Shown piece by piece: positions 6,252-7,518 of a stretch of 7,518 nucleotides of DNA; position 1 is the first letter of the stretch, and the number at the start of each line of letters is the position of its first letter. The position numbers and the translations under genes are program-made. The DNA is from an uncultured Geobacteraceae bacterium (GTDB taxonomy: Bacteria; Desulfobacterota; Desulfuromonadia; Desulfuromonadales; Geopsychrobacteraceae): assembly GCA_937958075.1 (NCBI GenBank), contig CALFFB010000144.1, positions 1-7,518 on the forward strand, in the 5' to 3' direction. Under the pieces are notes generated by a model. The model was not told the origin of the DNA. It ran no database searches and saw only the letters and a list, made by a program, of their open reading frames with translations.

Positions 6252-7518
6252 ATGGCAGACAGCCCCCGTATCCATATTCTTTCTGAAGAGTTGTGCAACA
6301 AGATTGCCGCCGGCGAGGTCATCGAGCGCCCGGCCTCCGTCGTCAAGGAGTTGCTGGAAAACGCTATCGACGCCGCAGCAACGGATATTCTCATCGAGCT
6401 TGGCGGCGGCGGCAAGACACTGATCCGCGTTGCCGACAACGGTTGCGGCATGAACCGCCAGGACGCTCTGCTGAGTCTGGAACGCCACGCAACCAGCAAG
6501 ATCCGTACGGATGAGGATCTGTTCGCCCTGTCCACCCTTGGCTTTCGCGGCGAAGCCCTTGCCTCCATCGCTTCTGTTTCCCGCTTCGGTCTGAAGACCT
6601 GCGACAATGAGGACGGCCTCGGTCATCATATCTACGCCGAAGGGGGCAAGATCAGGAAGGTGACCGAACTGGGACTGCCTCGGGGAAGCAGTGTTGAGGT
6701 CAGGAATCTGTTCTTCAATCTGCCGGCCCGGAAAAAATTTCTGCGTAAGGATCAGACGGAGCTGGGGCACGCCGCCGATGTGGTGACCAGGCAGGCCCTT
6801 GCCCGGCCGGATATCCGTTTCCGGTTGAAGCACAACGACCGCCTGATGCTGGATCTGCGTCGCGAGCGGGACTTGCCGGAGCGTTTTTCCGCTCTGCTGG
6901 GGCGCTCCCTGCTCAAGGACATGGTTGCACTTGACCATCAGCCGCAGTCCGATCTGTCCCTGACCGGGCTGATCTCCAGTCCGCAGCTCAGCCGGTCGGC
7001 GACAAGTCATATCCATACCTTTATAAACGGGCGTTACATTCGTGACCGGGTGGTACAGCACGCGGTGATGGACGGTTACCGTCAGCTGCTGATGAAGGGA
7101 CGTTATCCCGTGGTTGCTCTGTTCCTGCAGATCGATCCGGAGCTGGTCGATGTCAATGTGCATCCGACCAAGCATGAGGTGCGTTTCCGGGATCAGGGGC
7201 TGGTGCACGATTTTATTTCATCCGCCATTCGCGCGGCGCTGAAACCGGCGAGCTGGCTGGCGGATCCCTCCGTTCCGGATGCAGCTGCCAACAGCCATGA
7301 CGACAGAAGCCCAGGCCGCTGGCCGTTGCCGGACCAGGGGGAGGTGACAGCGCCCGACAGGGACACAGGAAATGTGCCGTTTTCAAAAACCACGGCCGTG
7401 CGTGAGTCGCAGGGTTTTTACCCCGGGAGCCGGGGTGCCTGCGCACCGGAGCCGGCCGCAGAGGCCGCAGAAGCCGCAGAAGAGCAGCCGTTTCCGCGGC
7501 AGTCCGCACCACTGATGA
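6252..7518 (+). CDS. mutL: DNA mismatch repair protein MutL (3' truncated by window)
   Basis: MutL links mismatch recognition by MutS to strand removal. 422 codons are present and the frame is open to the window edge. The GHKL ATPase domain begins IHILSEELCNKIAAGEVIERP (7-27). The catalytic Glu is E33 in KELLENAIDA. DNGCGM (62-67), ATSKI (80-84) and GFRGEALASI (97-106) form the rest of the ATP site. The transducer domain follows, with FINGRYIRDR (near 258) and VDVNVHPTKHEVRF (about 299-312). From about residue 338 the sequence becomes a Pro/Ala/Glu-rich linker with an Ala-Ala-Glu repeat. The C-terminal dimerisation domain, which would show whether this MutL carries the DQHAxxER endonuclease motif typical of species lacking MutH, lies outside the window. 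ATG 6252 matches the family start. Confidence 0.96.
   Translation, partial: MADSPRIHILSEELCNKIAAGEVIERPASVVKELLENAIDAAATDILIELGGGGKTLIRVADNGCGMNRQDALLSLERHATSKIRTDEDLFALSTLGFRGEALASIASVSRFGLKTCDNEDGLGHHIYAEGGKIRKVTELGLPRGSSVEVRNLFFNLPARKKFLRKDQTELGHAADVVTRQALARPDIRFRLKHNDRLMLDLRRERDLPERFSALLGRSLLKDMVALDHQPQSDLSLTGLISSPQLSRSATSHIHTFINGRYIRDRVVQHAVMDGYRQLLMKGRYPVVALFLQIDPELVDVNVHPTKHEVRFRDQGLVHDFISSAIRAALKPASWLADPSVPDAAANSHDDRSPGRWPLPDQGEVTAPDRDTGNVPFSKTTAVRESQGFYPGSRGACAPEPAAEAAEAAEEQPFPRQSAPLM
7455..7481 (+). repeat. short tandem repeat, 9 bp x 3, inside the mutL linker
   Basis: Three adjacent copies of GCCGCAGAR (7455-7463, 7464-7472, 7473-7481; the last two identical) encode Ala-Ala-Glu three times. 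The unit is a multiple of three, so copy-number change would keep the reading frame. It lies in the flexible linker between the transducer and C-terminal domains. Confidence 0.75.

Noticed and set aside
6231..7208. A 325-codon minus-strand frame opposite mutL
   Set aside because: It is codon-aligned with mutL, whose GHKL motifs are unmistakable. It is open for the same codon-bias reason, and its protein has no domain signature.
7513..7518. TGATGA at the window end, resembling a mutL stop
   Set aside because: In the mutL frame these bases read within CTG ATG A, so the gene continues past the edge.

Overview
The window is a dense, GC-rich (roughly 58% by eye) bacterial chromosomal segment with every recognisable gene on the + strand. 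The gene set (tRNA nucleotidyltransferase tail, M50 protease, scpA, scpB, rluB, a TPR protein, an ExeA-like ATPase, mutL) and the protein style suggest a Desulfuromonadales/Geobacter-type anaerobe (former Deltaproteobacteria). That placement is an inference from gene order and motifs, not a database match. I see no mobile element, CRISPR array, tRNA, rRNA or sign of recent transfer.

Block 1 (1-2917) is a tightly packed housekeeping run. It holds the last codons of a probable CCA/poly(A)-polymerase family gene, a site-2 protease family (M50) membrane metalloprotease, scpA and scpB (the kleisin and winged-helix partners of the SMC condensin; the two genes overlap by 8 bases) and rluB (23S rRNA pseudouridine synthase). 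Gaps are 11-67 bases with no terminator visible, so it reads as one operon joining membrane proteolysis, chromosome segregation and ribosome maturation.

Block 2 (about 2930-6232) looks like a separate two-gene unit: a promoter-like sequence after rluB, a large TPR protein with an unusual register of 34- and 54-residue repeats and a long acidic linker, an ExeA/MshM-type AAA+ ATPase, then a strong hairpin-plus-T-tract terminator. The pair is the least understood part of the window and the best candidate for an undescribed system. The TPR protein could act as a scaffold or adaptor for the ATPase, perhaps in cell-envelope or pilus assembly, but the sequence does not prove a function.

Block 3 (6252-end) is the 5' part of mutL (DNA mismatch repair), cut by the window edge after its ATPase and transducer domains and inside its low-complexity linker. 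Its ribosome binding site abuts the terminator of block 2, so its transcription must either read through the hairpin or start inside it.

There is no gene-free stretch above 300 bases. The two larger gaps (2918-3034 and 6083-6251) hold the promoter-like sequence and the terminator respectively.
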